This document shows positions 1 through 5,249 of a DNA stretch of 6,835 nt, in pieces; positions within the stretch are counted from its first letter, which is position 1; each line of letters begins with the position of its first letter. The DNA lies in the NCBI GenBank assembly GCA_026990885.1, contig JALXCO010000115.1:1-6835 (forward strand). Direction: 5' to 3'. The notes beneath the pieces were generated by a model. That model was not told the origin of the DNA. It worked only from the letters and a program-made list of their open reading frames with translations, and did not search any database. The position numbers were made by a program, and so were the translations under genes. The stretch is from Desulfurococcales archaeon. Its GTDB lineage: Archaea > Thermoproteota > Thermoprotei_A > Sulfolobales > AG1.

Positions 1-214
1 TAAATACTCCAGACAGGATCTCTACATCGTCACTCTCCCTCCTTGTGGAAACAAGATACCTCCCAGGTCTTCTTAGAGACAGCTCCCGCTGGATATCTTG
101 CTCACTTATGCTTAAACCTGCTGGAACACCATCTATAACCACGCCAATAGCCTTACCGTGGCTCTCGCCAAACGTGGTTACTCTAAACATGTGGCCAAAG
201 GTGTTGCCGGGCAT
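1..214 (-). CDS. aroC: Chorismate synthase, N-terminal part (cut by window edge)
   Basis: Chorismate synthase makes chorismate from 5-enolpyruvylshikimate 3-phosphate, the last step of the shikimate pathway, and needs reduced FMN. The 71 codons visible begin MPGNTFGHMFRVTTFGESHG. GESHG at residues 16-20 followed by K-A-I-G-V-V-I-D-G-V-P-A-G is the family's first signature and carries the active-site histidine (H19). RRPG (residues 48-51) and the R-x-E-x-D-x-x-E-x-x-S-G segment near residues 58-69 also match the family N-terminus. The reading frame is open to the left edge, so roughly the last four fifths of the protein lie outside the window. The start ATG lies 3 bases after the stop of shikimate dehydrogenase and has a GAGGT ribosome-binding site 10 bases upstream, inside the preceding gene. 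It is therefore the third visible gene of the aromatic amino-acid operon. The identification is certain from the signature. Confidence 0.96.
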   Translation of the reverse strand, partial: MPGNTFGHMFRVTTFGESHGKAIGVVIDGVPAGLSISEQDIQRELSLRRPGRYLVSTRRESDDVEILSGVF

Positions 215-217
215 GAT

Positions 218-1135
218 TCAGGGGACCTCTATAGATGGTTTCACCATATCCAGGCATTTATCTCCGTATCTATTGGTTGATTCGCTGAGAATAACGCTAT
301 ACATCTCTCCCCAATCAATATCGCGGCCAAACCAGTGCCTCCATGCATATGCACCCTGTCTAGATAGGATCTCCAGACCATTAACTGTTTCTATCCCTCT
401 TCTAGCTGATTCCACAACGATCTTTGTGCATGGAGGCCTGTACGAAAGATCCACAACCACACCGGGTTTAAACAAATCCAAAATACCCCCAGAAGCGTTG
501 AGAAGACCCAAATCATCTATGGCCTGAGACGGAACAGCCGACACGATGGCCGACACCTCCCCAACAGCGAGTGAGCGAAGAGAGCCGACATCAACAGGCT
601 CACAGCTAAAAGCATGCCGACCGCTACATAGCTCAGTAGCTCTACTGAATGTTCTGTTAACAACATACACGCTCCCGCACTTTAGAAGGTTCAATGCGTA
701 AACAGCGGCTTTAGCGCTTCCACCAGCACCTATCACTATGGCGTCTCCGCATCTATCGATCCTGTCGCCAACAGCCTTTAATATGGCTTCATAGTCGGTG
801 TTGTAGCCGTATGCCCCATGATCCGTGAAGAGTATAGTGTTCACAGCTCCGATACTGCTTGAGTGGCTGTCGAGATGCTCTATGTAGCTAACGATCCTCT
901 CCTTATATGGTATGGTGACGTTTAAACCGTAATATATATCCTTCCTAGCGATCTCCATAAATCTGTCGAGTGCGCGTTCCGGTATATCGATCCATGTATA
1001 TAGGTAGTCCATCCCATAAAGCTTAAACATGTGGTTATGCATGACCGGGGATAAGCTATCTCTAACACCCCTACCCAGAACAGCTAGAAGCCTCCTAGTA
1101 AAAACTAACCACCCGGCGCCATATGTTTGAATCAT
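218..1135 (-). CDS. aroE: Shikimate 5-dehydrogenase
   Basis: This enzyme reduces 3-dehydroshikimate to shikimate with NADPH, the fourth step of the shikimate pathway, in the cytoplasm. The product has 305 residues. SLSPVMHN (27-34) and NVTIPYK (72-78) form the substrate site, with K78 as the catalytic lysine. GAVNT (96-100) and GYNTDY (110-115, D114 the catalytic partner) follow. GAGGSAKA (136-143) is the dinucleotide loop, and VNRT (159-162) is the NADP-specific loop. DLSYRPPCT (229-237) and NGLEILSRQGA (252-262) complete the family pattern. The protein is slightly long: about 14 residues precede the usual start of the fold and a short tail follows it. No other in-frame ATG, GTG or TTG exists before the conserved core, so the ATG touching the DAHP synthase stop (TAGATG) is taken as the start. 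There is no clear Shine-Dalgarno site, which suggests translational coupling. It is the middle gene of the aro operon. Confidence 0.95.
   Translation of the reverse strand: MIQTYGAGWLVFTRRLLAVLGRGVRDSLSPVMHNHMFKLYGMDYLYTWIDIPERALDRFMEIARKDIYYGLNVTIPYKERIVSYIEHLDSHSSSIGAVNTILFTDHGAYGYNTDYEAILKAVGDRIDRCGDAIVIGAGGSAKAAVYALNLLKCGSVYVVNRTFSRATELCSGRHAFSCEPVDVGSLRSLAVGEVSAIVSAVPSQAIDDLGLLNASGGILDLFKPGVVVDLSYRPPCTKIVVESARRGIETVNGLEILSRQGAYAWRHWFGRDIDWGEMYSVILSESTNRYGDKCLDMVKPSIEVP
225..229 (-). promoter_or_regulatory. Ribosome-binding site of aroC
   Basis: GAGGT on the minus strand, with a 10-base spacer to the aroC ATG at 214. It sits within the last codons of aroE. It supports this start and translation of aroC from the polycistronic aro message. 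Confidence 0.6.
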
Positions 1136-2149
1136 CTATAAAGTAAACAGCTTCTTGCCGAGGGCATCAGCTAGAGCCCTAATCTTCAGCATCAGCTCCT
1201 TAAATTGATCGAAATCCAGCTGCTGGGCAGCATCACTCAAAGCTCTATCAGGATCACTGTGGACCTCAACAATAACGCCATCAGCGCCTGCAGCTATACC
1301 AGCCAAAGCCAGCGGGATGACTAGATCTCTCTTCCCTGCAGGGTGGCTAGGATCCACTATAACAGGCAGATGGGTAGACTTCTTAGCTACAGCGATACCA
1401 CCAACATCCAGCGTGAACCTGGTGGATTTCTCAAAAGATCTTATGCCACGTTCAACAAGAACAACAGAGCCGTTGCCCTCAAGCATAACGTATTCTGCAG
1501 ACAGGATCCACTCATCCACAGTGTTTCCAAACCCACGCTTCAAGATGACAGGCAATCCTGACCTGCCGACCTCCGACAGCAAGCTGAAATTCTGCGAGTT
1601 TCTTGCACCGATCTGTATGCCATCAACATACTCTTTGGCCTGCCTCAAGCCCTCTGAATCGAGGACCTCGGTAACTGCAGGGACCCCAAGATCGCTTTTC
1701 ACCCTACCGATAATTCTTAAGCCATCAATACCCAGGCCCCTAAAGCTGTATGGAGATGTTCTAGGCTTGAAAGCACCCCCTCTAAGAATGCTTGCTCCAT
1801 GCTTGACCACATGCTCTCCAACAGATCTATACTGATCCTCGCTCTCAACGGAGCATGGCCCCGCGACAACAGTTATGTAGCCATCCCCAATAACCGCTTT
1901 CCCGATCCTAATCAGAGACCTATCCCTAAGCTTCTTTGAAGCTAAAACATACGGCTTATCGCCATACACTACCCCCCTAACCCCTAAACCCTGAAACGAG
2001 GTTTTCCTAACCAGATCATCGGGCCAAGCCACAATCAATGTGTCTCCATATAGATTAACCAAACGGTAGCTAGCACCCACACTTTGGAGTCTATCGATGA
2101 CCTCAGATCCAGCCTCACCCCTATCCAACACTATTACAGCCGCGGCCAT
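1136..2149 (-). CDS. aroF: 3-deoxy-7-phosphoheptulonate (DAHP) synthase, type I-beta, with N-terminal ferredoxin-like domain
   Basis: The enzyme condenses phosphoenolpyruvate and erythrose 4-phosphate to DAHP, the entry step of the shikimate pathway. The product has 337 residues. Residues 1 to about 73 match the small ferredoxin-like domain found in the Thermotoga maritima enzyme, where it mediates feedback inhibition by Tyr and Phe. The KDO8P/DAHP-synthase barrel follows: AGPCSVES (96-103), RGGAFKPRTSPYSFRG (123-138), QIGARNSQNF (179-188), LKRGF (203-207), DPSHPAGKRDLV (266-277) and EVHSDPDRALSDA (295-307). The expected metal ligands C99, H269, E295 and D306 are all present, each three positions before the Thermotoga residues as I remember them. 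The ATG at 2149 gives a full ferredoxin-like domain. This is the first gene of the leftward aro operon. The next pathway genes, aroB and aroD, do not follow it. The family is certain; feedback control is inferred from the domain. Confidence 0.94.
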   Translation of the reverse strand: MAAAVIVLDRGEAGSEVIDRLQSVGASYRLVNLYGDTLIVAWPDDLVRKTSFQGLGVRGVVYGDKPYVLASKKLRDRSLIRIGKAVIGDGYITVVAGPCSVESEDQYRSVGEHVVKHGASILRGGAFKPRTSPYSFRGLGIDGLRIIGRVKSDLGVPAVTEVLDSEGLRQAKEYVDGIQIGARNSQNFSLLSEVGRSGLPVILKRGFGNTVDEWILSAEYVMLEGNGSVVLVERGIRSFEKSTRFTLDVGGIAVAKKSTHLPVIVDPSHPAGKRDLVIPLALAGIAAGADGVIVEVHSDPDRALSDAAQQLDFDQFKELMLKIRALADALGKKLFTL

Positions 2150-2182
2150 AAGGCATCATCAATATTTAAACAATATCTAGAA

Positions 2183-2188
2183 TTTAAA
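2183..2188 (-). promoter_or_regulatory. Probable TATA box of the aro operon
   Basis: TTTAAA in an A/T-rich run, about 34 bases upstream of the DAHP synthase ATG on the minus strand. With the usual archaeal spacing of about 26 bases, transcription would start near 2159 and leave a leader of about 10 bases. A second TTTAAA at 2165-2170 is too close to the start codon. The position is inferred from spacing only. Confidence 0.45.
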
Positions 2189-2196
2189 GGAAACAC

Positions 2197-2204
2197 ATTA
2201 AAAT
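2197..2204 (+). promoter_or_regulatory. Possible TATA box of the aldo/keto reductase gene
   Basis: ATTAAAAT lies about 34 bases before the ATG at 2235, which would give a leader of under 10 bases. A TATATAT run at 2216-2222 is closer to the start codon than archaeal TATA boxes usually are. No Shine-Dalgarno site precedes the ATG, which fits a nearly leaderless message. Weak evidence. Confidence 0.3.
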
Positions 2205-2234
2205 CAAGAAGCCAATATATATGGGTTACCGCTA

Positions 2235-3050
2235 ATGGAGCTGCAGATAGATAAATCAGACCTAAAGGAGCTAGGGGATACAGGCGAGTATGTTCCGGCA
2301 ATAGGTTTGGGGACGTGGGATATAAGAGACTATAGGCAGGCAGAGAAAGCCCTTATAGAAGCGGTTAACCAAGGATTAAATCTGATAGATACAGCCGAAA
2401 TGTACCACAGCGGCAGGGCCGAGGAGCTTGTTGGCAGGGTAGCTAGAGAGGTGGGTAGGGGAAACGTGTTCATAGTAACCAAGCTCATGCCCGATAAATT
2501 TACGGAGCCGTATATAGCTGAGAAAGCCATGAGGAATAGTCTGAGAAGGCTGGATACGAGCTATGTGGATCTTGTTCTTATACACTGGCCAAATACGGCT
2601 ATACCGATCAGTAGACAGATCACAATACTAGAGATGCTGGCAGAGAGGGGATACGCAAGGTATATAGGGGTAAGCAACTTCGATAGAACACAGGTTATGC
2701 AGGCTCTAGACTCGCTCAAGAAACACAAGATAGTTGTTAACCAAGTTAAATACAGCGTTATAGACAGATACGCCGAAAGAGAGATCCTACCCGTATGTAT
2801 CGAGAATAAAATCACCATACAGGCATATACACCTATAGAGAAAGGGAGAGTTCTAAGGGTAAGGAAGCTGATCGAGCTATCCAGAAAATATGGAAAGACT
2901 CCAGTACAGATCGCCCTAAACTACCTTATATCAAGACCCAGGGTAACCGCTATACCGAAAACAGAGAAGGTTGAGAGGGTTATAGAGTTTAAGGGTTCAC
3001 TAGGCTGGAGACTGGATCCCAGCGATATAAGAGCTCTAGAAGAGCTGTAG
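2235..3050 (+). CDS. Aldo/keto reductase family oxidoreductase
   Basis: A cytoplasmic NAD(P)H-dependent reductase of carbonyl compounds; the substrate cannot be read from sequence. The 271-residue product is a full-length (beta/alpha)8 barrel. VPAIGLGTW (20-28) is the first strand region. The catalytic tetrad is complete: D52 and Y57 in LIDTAEMY, K83 in VTKLMPD and H117 in LVLIHWPN. IGVSNF (144-149) and NQVKYS (169-174) match the substrate and cofactor strands, and AIPKT (239-243) is the phosphate-binding element for the cofactor. It resembles the prokaryotic 2,5-diketogluconate-reductase-like group, which is slightly shorter than eukaryotic members. The ATG at 2235 puts about 19 residues before the first conserved strand, typical for the family. 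It is transcribed divergently from the aro operon and stands alone. Its stop codon is about 23 bases from the end of the oppositely oriented H/ACA RNA. Confidence 0.92.
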   Translation: MELQIDKSDLKELGDTGEYVPAIGLGTWDIRDYRQAEKALIEAVNQGLNLIDTAEMYHSGRAEELVGRVAREVGRGNVFIVTKLMPDKFTEPYIAEKAMRNSLRRLDTSYVDLVLIHWPNTAIPISRQITILEMLAERGYARYIGVSNFDRTQVMQALDSLKKHKIVVNQVKYSVIDRYAEREILPVCIENKITIQAYTPIEKGRVLRVRKLIELSRKYGKTPVQIALNYLISRPRVTAIPKTEKVERVIEFKGSLGWRLDPSDIRALEEL

Positions 3051-3072
3051 ATCCAGCGATACACACACCTAC

Positions 3073-3142
3073 AGCTGTGGCCCCGCCAGCTGACCCTGGA
3101 TCATAGCATGGGGCTCCCAGGGCGTGGGGTAGCGGGGCCATA
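3073..3142 (-). ncRNA. H/ACA-box pseudouridine guide RNA (predicted)
   Basis: Read on the minus strand, this roughly 70-base segment folds as a single-hairpin archaeal H/ACA guide. The lower stem is GGCCCCGC (3139-3132) with GCGGGGCC (3086-3079), 8 perfect pairs. The pocket arms are UACCCCACG (3131-3123) and UCAGCUG (3093-3087). The upper stem is CCCUGG (3122-3117) with CCAGGG (3099-3094), 6 pairs. The 17-base apex starts with GA and ends with UGAU, which resembles the L7Ae-binding kink-turn or K-loop of these RNAs. ACA (3078-3076) follows the lower stem directly. The top of the pocket is 15 nt from ACA, within the 14-16 nt rule for H/ACA guides. By the standard pairing scheme the target would read CAGCUGA-U-N-CGUGGGGUA, with the U converted; real pairing is usually shorter on each side. 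A TATA-like box sits at the right distance upstream. The exact ends and the target are inferred. Confidence 0.72.
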
Positions 3143-3149
3143 TATTATT
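3141..3149 (+). promoter_or_regulatory. Possible rightward TATA box (towards the ThiR gene)
   Basis: TATATTATT on the plus strand, the mirror copy of the H/ACA TATA box. It would place a start near 3171, just ahead of the 44-codon ORF and about 159 bases before the regulator's likely start codon. It may also be only the other half of a symmetric sequence, so confidence is low. Confidence 0.3.
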
Positions 3150-3160
3150 ACCTCTCCAAG

Positions 3161-3169
3161 AATAATATA
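3161..3169 (-). promoter_or_regulatory. TATA box for the H/ACA RNA
   Basis: TATATTATT on the minus strand, centred at 3165. The hairpin's first stem base is at 3139, which is 26 bases downstream, the spacing expected between an archaeal TATA box and the transcription start. This supports an independently transcribed RNA in the minus orientation. Confidence 0.5.
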
Positions 3170-3179
3170 GATTGATAGC

Positions 3180-3236
3180 CGTAAATGATGAGCACAGCAG
3201 CTGAACATGCCGTGATGAGCCTAGACCAGGCTGCAC
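3180..3236 (+). ncRNA. C/D-box-like sRNA candidate (incomplete)
   Basis: The order of motifs resembles an archaeal methylation guide: C box AUGAUGA (3185-3191), 9 bases, D' box CUGA (3201-3204), 7-base spacer, C' box GUGAUGA (3212-3218), then 12 bases to CUGC (3231-3234) where a D box CUGA is expected. The last base of the D box is wrong, which would remove one of the sheared G-A pairs needed by L7Ae. The second guide segment can also self-pair (AGCCU with AGGCU). The match may be chance or a decayed gene. Confidence 0.25.
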
Positions 3237-3319
3237 CGGTCTTCAAGCCTGCTCTCCATAGATATACATCTACATCCGTCACGCTTGGGCAATGCGGCGT
3301 TGAGTTTATAAAGTTATAA
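3185..3319 (+). CDS. Possible small protein of 44 residues, or leader ORF of the regulator
   Basis: An open frame begins ATGATG directly after an in-frame TAA (3182-3184) and ends with TAA at 3317-3319. The next gene's AAGGT ribosome-binding site overlaps that stop. The product begins MMSTAAEHAVMSLDQAAP and ends CGVEFIKL. I recognise no family, signal peptide or membrane segment. Against it, there is no clear Shine-Dalgarno site, and the codons look less typical of this genome (few AGA/AGG or ATA). For it, the frame spans nearly the whole gap and abuts the regulator, as an upstream ORF coupled to it would. The first 50 bases also read as RNA-guide boxes (see the separate entry), so both readings compete. 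Treat it as tentative. Confidence 0.25.
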   Translation: MMSTAAEHAVMSLDQAAPVFKPALHRYTSTSVTLGQCGVEFIKL

Positions 3320-3322
3320 GGT
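3318..3322 (+). promoter_or_regulatory. Ribosome-binding site deciding the ThiR start
   Basis: AAGGT lies 7 bases before the ATG at 3330 but only 1 base before the ATG at 3324. Normal spacing therefore favours 3330. Confidence 0.5.
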
Positions 3323-3329
3323 AATGTTT

Positions 3330-4289
3330 ATGATACATCCATTCGAGATAGCCGACAAATACGTTGTAACACCAATAAGGGTGCTTCTAGCCCACAAGCT
3401 GAGGGAGAAGGGGTATTCCCAGCTCCAGATATCTAAGATTCTAGGCATATCCCAGCCAACAATAAACATGTATTTCAGATCCAGCAAATACAGCGTAGAC
3501 AACATGTATAGGAGGCTTATGGAGTCTGGACTCAATAGATCTGAGATAGAAGGGGTGCTAAACACACTTGCCCAGATGCTTATAGATAACCAGCATTTCC
3601 AGGCAATGAAAACCATCCTCTCACTCTCGCAGAGGCTCCTTGTAGAGCTAAAGCTCTGCGACCTACACAGAAGGCACGATGCTAGAATACCGAGTGACTG
3701 CAGGCTGTGCGAAGACCTATTTATGCTGTCGAAAGAAAACCTAATCCTAGCAGAGCTCTGGGACACATATGAGAAGCTGTCGCGGGACCCCCACATCCAT
3801 CTCCTTGTGCCAGAGGTGCTCATGAATATAGCGTACTCAAAGGAAAACCCCGAAACACTAAATGATATAGCCGCATTCCCAGGCAGGATAACCAGGGTGG
3901 GCGATACAATTATAGCTTTCTCAAAGCCGGCTTGGGGGGCGAGCAGGCATCTAGCATCGATACTCCTAAAGATAAGTAGGGATGGAGGTGTAGGGAGCCA
4001 CAGGGTGGTGGCCAACATAAAAGTGGATAGATGCGTTGAGGAGGCCCTATCGAAGCTGAACATCGAGTTCGCCGATGTGCGTGGCGACAAATCTTTGTCC
4101 GAGGAGGATATAATAGATCAGGTTGCTAGCGAAGTGATAAAATCGGGCGGAAGGATAAAGGCGGTCATACATAGAGGGGGCAGGGGCTATGAACCCATAA
4201 CCTATATATTTGCGTCATCCCCATATGAGCTGGTGTATTACCTCCTATCCATAGCTAGAGAATGTGGAAAGAAACAGGGTTCAGAGTGA
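3330..4289 (+). CDS. thiR: HTH-ThiN transcriptional regulator, ThiR type
   Basis: A probable DNA-binding regulator of thiamine genes that senses thiamine phosphate through a ThiN-like domain. From the ATG at 3330 it has 319 residues; an ATG two codons earlier (3324) is possible but badly spaced from the ribosome-binding site. The numbers below count from 3324. Residues 30-51 (YSQLQISKILGISQPTINMY) form the helix-turn-helix. C112-x2-H115 and C126-x2-C129 look like a metal-binding hinge common in such archaeal regulators. Residues from about 155 to 312 are the ThiN domain: FPGRITRVG (185-193), WGASRHLASILL (204-215) and GGRGYEPITYIF (285-296). Whether it retains thiamine-phosphate synthase activity cannot be told; Arg and His of the ASRH segment are present. 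Archaeal ThiR proteins repress thiamine synthesis and transport genes. None is in this window, so the targets lie elsewhere. It converges with the nucleotidyltransferase gene across an 18-base gap. Confidence 0.85.
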   Translation: MIHPFEIADKYVVTPIRVLLAHKLREKGYSQLQISKILGISQPTINMYFRSSKYSVDNMYRRLMESGLNRSEIEGVLNTLAQMLIDNQHFQAMKTILSLSQRLLVELKLCDLHRRHDARIPSDCRLCEDLFMLSKENLILAELWDTYEKLSRDPHIHLLVPEVLMNIAYSKENPETLNDIAAFPGRITRVGDTIIAFSKPAWGASRHLASILLKISRDGGVGSHRVVANIKVDRCVEEALSKLNIEFADVRGDKSLSEEDIIDQVASEVIKSGGRIKAVIHRGGRGYEPITYIFASSPYELVYYLLSIARECGKKQGSE

Positions 4290-4307
4290 TCTCCTCGGCT
4301 CACCGTT

Positions 4308-5237
4308 TCACCATGCTACGAGGGTGCAGGATCCACGATCAAGATTTATGGTTTCAGAGCCATCGCCGAGAACCTCTCTATATGTTGAGCAGTAAAGAGT
4401 CATATCTGTGGTGAGCGATGCGTACCTGATTCTGTGGGAGTATATATATAGAAATCTATGCTCATTAGTTTCTGAATCAACAACAACAGCCCTATATATA
4501 GAAGGGGTGTAGACCCCGAGTGAATCATTAAGGATAGATATGTACCCCTCAAAAGGAATCTCCCTAGTCTTCTCTCCACAAACAACCCTTTCAACCACGG
4601 GGTCCCCGCATCTAACAAACCTAAAGGTAACCTTAAGACCCCTATACTTCACCTCATTAATGCTTCTTGAAGCTAGGTACATATATGATCTTGAGTCCAA
4701 ACCCTCCAGCCCGGATCTATCTATATCCGAGTAGTCTAGATGGGTCAGAACACGATCTTGAATCATCCTCATAACTATCTCGACATGCTCAGGGCCAGAA
4801 TCATAGGCGACCAGATCCAGATCCGAATCCCCATCAACAACACAGTAAAGCAGGCTACCAGTTATATAGAATCTAGCTCTAGACGAGGATATATATGAGT
4901 CGAGGACCTCCAGAAATTCTCTCGCCACAGAAATAGTTTTCACAGACCCTTTATCAGGTGAGCACTTTATATCGGTGGAGGGCTCCAAGATCTCGGAGGC
5001 ATCGCTTAAAGGAACTATGGGGACCTCGTATGTCGTGAACGAGGGTTTAACAATATACTCGGGATACCTTTCTCTAGCCACGCTAAGGGCTTCGGAAAAC
5101 CCCTTAACCTTTCTACCCCCAACAACCCTAGGTAGAGCAACAATACCCTCGCCGCATCTGCAGCAGCCCTTAACGCTCCATATGGTTCCGTCCCTAAGCC
5201 TTATGTAGTATCCCTCAGCAACCCTATCAAGATCCAC
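4308..5237 (-). CDS. Predicted archaeal nucleotidyltransferase
   Basis: A 309-residue protein of the archaeal nucleotidyltransferase group related to DNA-polymerase-beta-like MNT enzymes. The substrate is unknown. The N-terminal part (about 8-66) starts with a RLRDGTIWSVKG strand pair and contains K-G-F-S-E-A-L...RERYPEY, matching the accessory domain of this group. The catalytic core is GSLLYCVVDGDSDLDLVAYD (127-146): GS at 127-128, then D139-x-D141 as the two metal-binding aspartates. I do not see a clear third carboxylate on the later strand (KVTFRFVR, 202-209), so activity is uncertain. GCCRCGEG (24-31) holds three cysteines. It starts at GTG 5237, with GGTGGG 5 bases upstream, and lies 12 bases after the tRNA methyltransferase stop, so the two are probably co-transcribed. 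That suggests, without proving, an RNA-related role. Confidence 0.75.
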   Translation of the reverse strand: MDLDRVAEGYYIRLRDGTIWSVKGCCRCGEGIVALPRVVGGRKVKGFSEALSVARERYPEYIVKPSFTTYEVPIVPLSDASEILEPSTDIKCSPDKGSVKTISVAREFLEVLDSYISSSRARFYITGSLLYCVVDGDSDLDLVAYDSGPEHVEIVMRMIQDRVLTHLDYSDIDRSGLEGLDSRSYMYLASRSINEVKYRGLKVTFRFVRCGDPVVERVVCGEKTREIPFEGYISILNDSLGVYTPSIYRAVVVDSETNEHRFLYIYSHRIRYASLTTDMTLYCSTYREVLGDGSETINLDRGSCTLVAW

Positions 5238-5242
5238 TAAAG

Positions 5243-5248
5243 CCCACC
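5243..5248 (-). promoter_or_regulatory. Ribosome-binding site for the GTG-started nucleotidyltransferase
   Basis: GGTGGG on the minus strand, 5 bases before GTG 5237 and just after the stop of the upstream methyltransferase gene. It supports the GTG as the real start. Confidence 0.55.
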
Positions 5249-5249
5249 A

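Larger units (their letters stand above)
3141..3169. repeat. Perfect 9-bp inverted repeat with 11-base spacer
   Basis: TATATTATT (3141-3149) and AATAATATA (3161-3169) are exact reverse complements around an 11-base spacer. The geometry suits two TATA boxes serving divergent transcripts. It could also be an operator, for example for the adjacent regulator, or a weak A/T hairpin. Confidence 0.6.

Noticed and set aside
45..527. Plus-strand open frame across aroC and aroE
   Set aside because: It is antisense to the chorismate synthase signature and the AroE C-terminal motifs.
1317..1835. Long plus-strand open frame opposite DAHP synthase
   Set aside because: The minus strand carries an intact metal site and all family motifs, and the plus frame matches no family I know.
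2989..3141. A 50-codon minus-strand frame starting ATGGCCCCG and running through the hairpin into the 3' end of the aldo/keto reductase
   Set aside because: It is made of the inverted-repeat stem and the antisense of a clear gene, and lacks a ribosome-binding site. The H/ACA structure explains the GC-rich part better.
3073..3142. tRNA gene or plus-strand structured RNA
   Set aside because: The 9-bp closing stem resembles an acceptor stem, but there is no TTC-type T-loop, D-arm or anticodon arm. The plus-strand reading lacks ACA and GA/UGA elements, which are present on the minus strand.
3305..3312. TTTATAAA as the TATA box of the regulator
   Set aside because: At about 26 bases downstream, the start would fall near 3335, inside the coding region and after both candidate start codons. 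It may be only A/T-rich codons of the small ORF.
3171..3329. TPP riboswitch ahead of the ThiN regulator
   Set aside because: The conserved CUGAGA and the later TPP-aptamer segments are absent. Only an isolated CUGA is seen.
3314..4090. Long serine-rich open frame on the minus strand opposite the regulator
   Set aside because: It is antisense to a gene with clear HTH and ThiN motifs, and the composition is that of a shadow frame.
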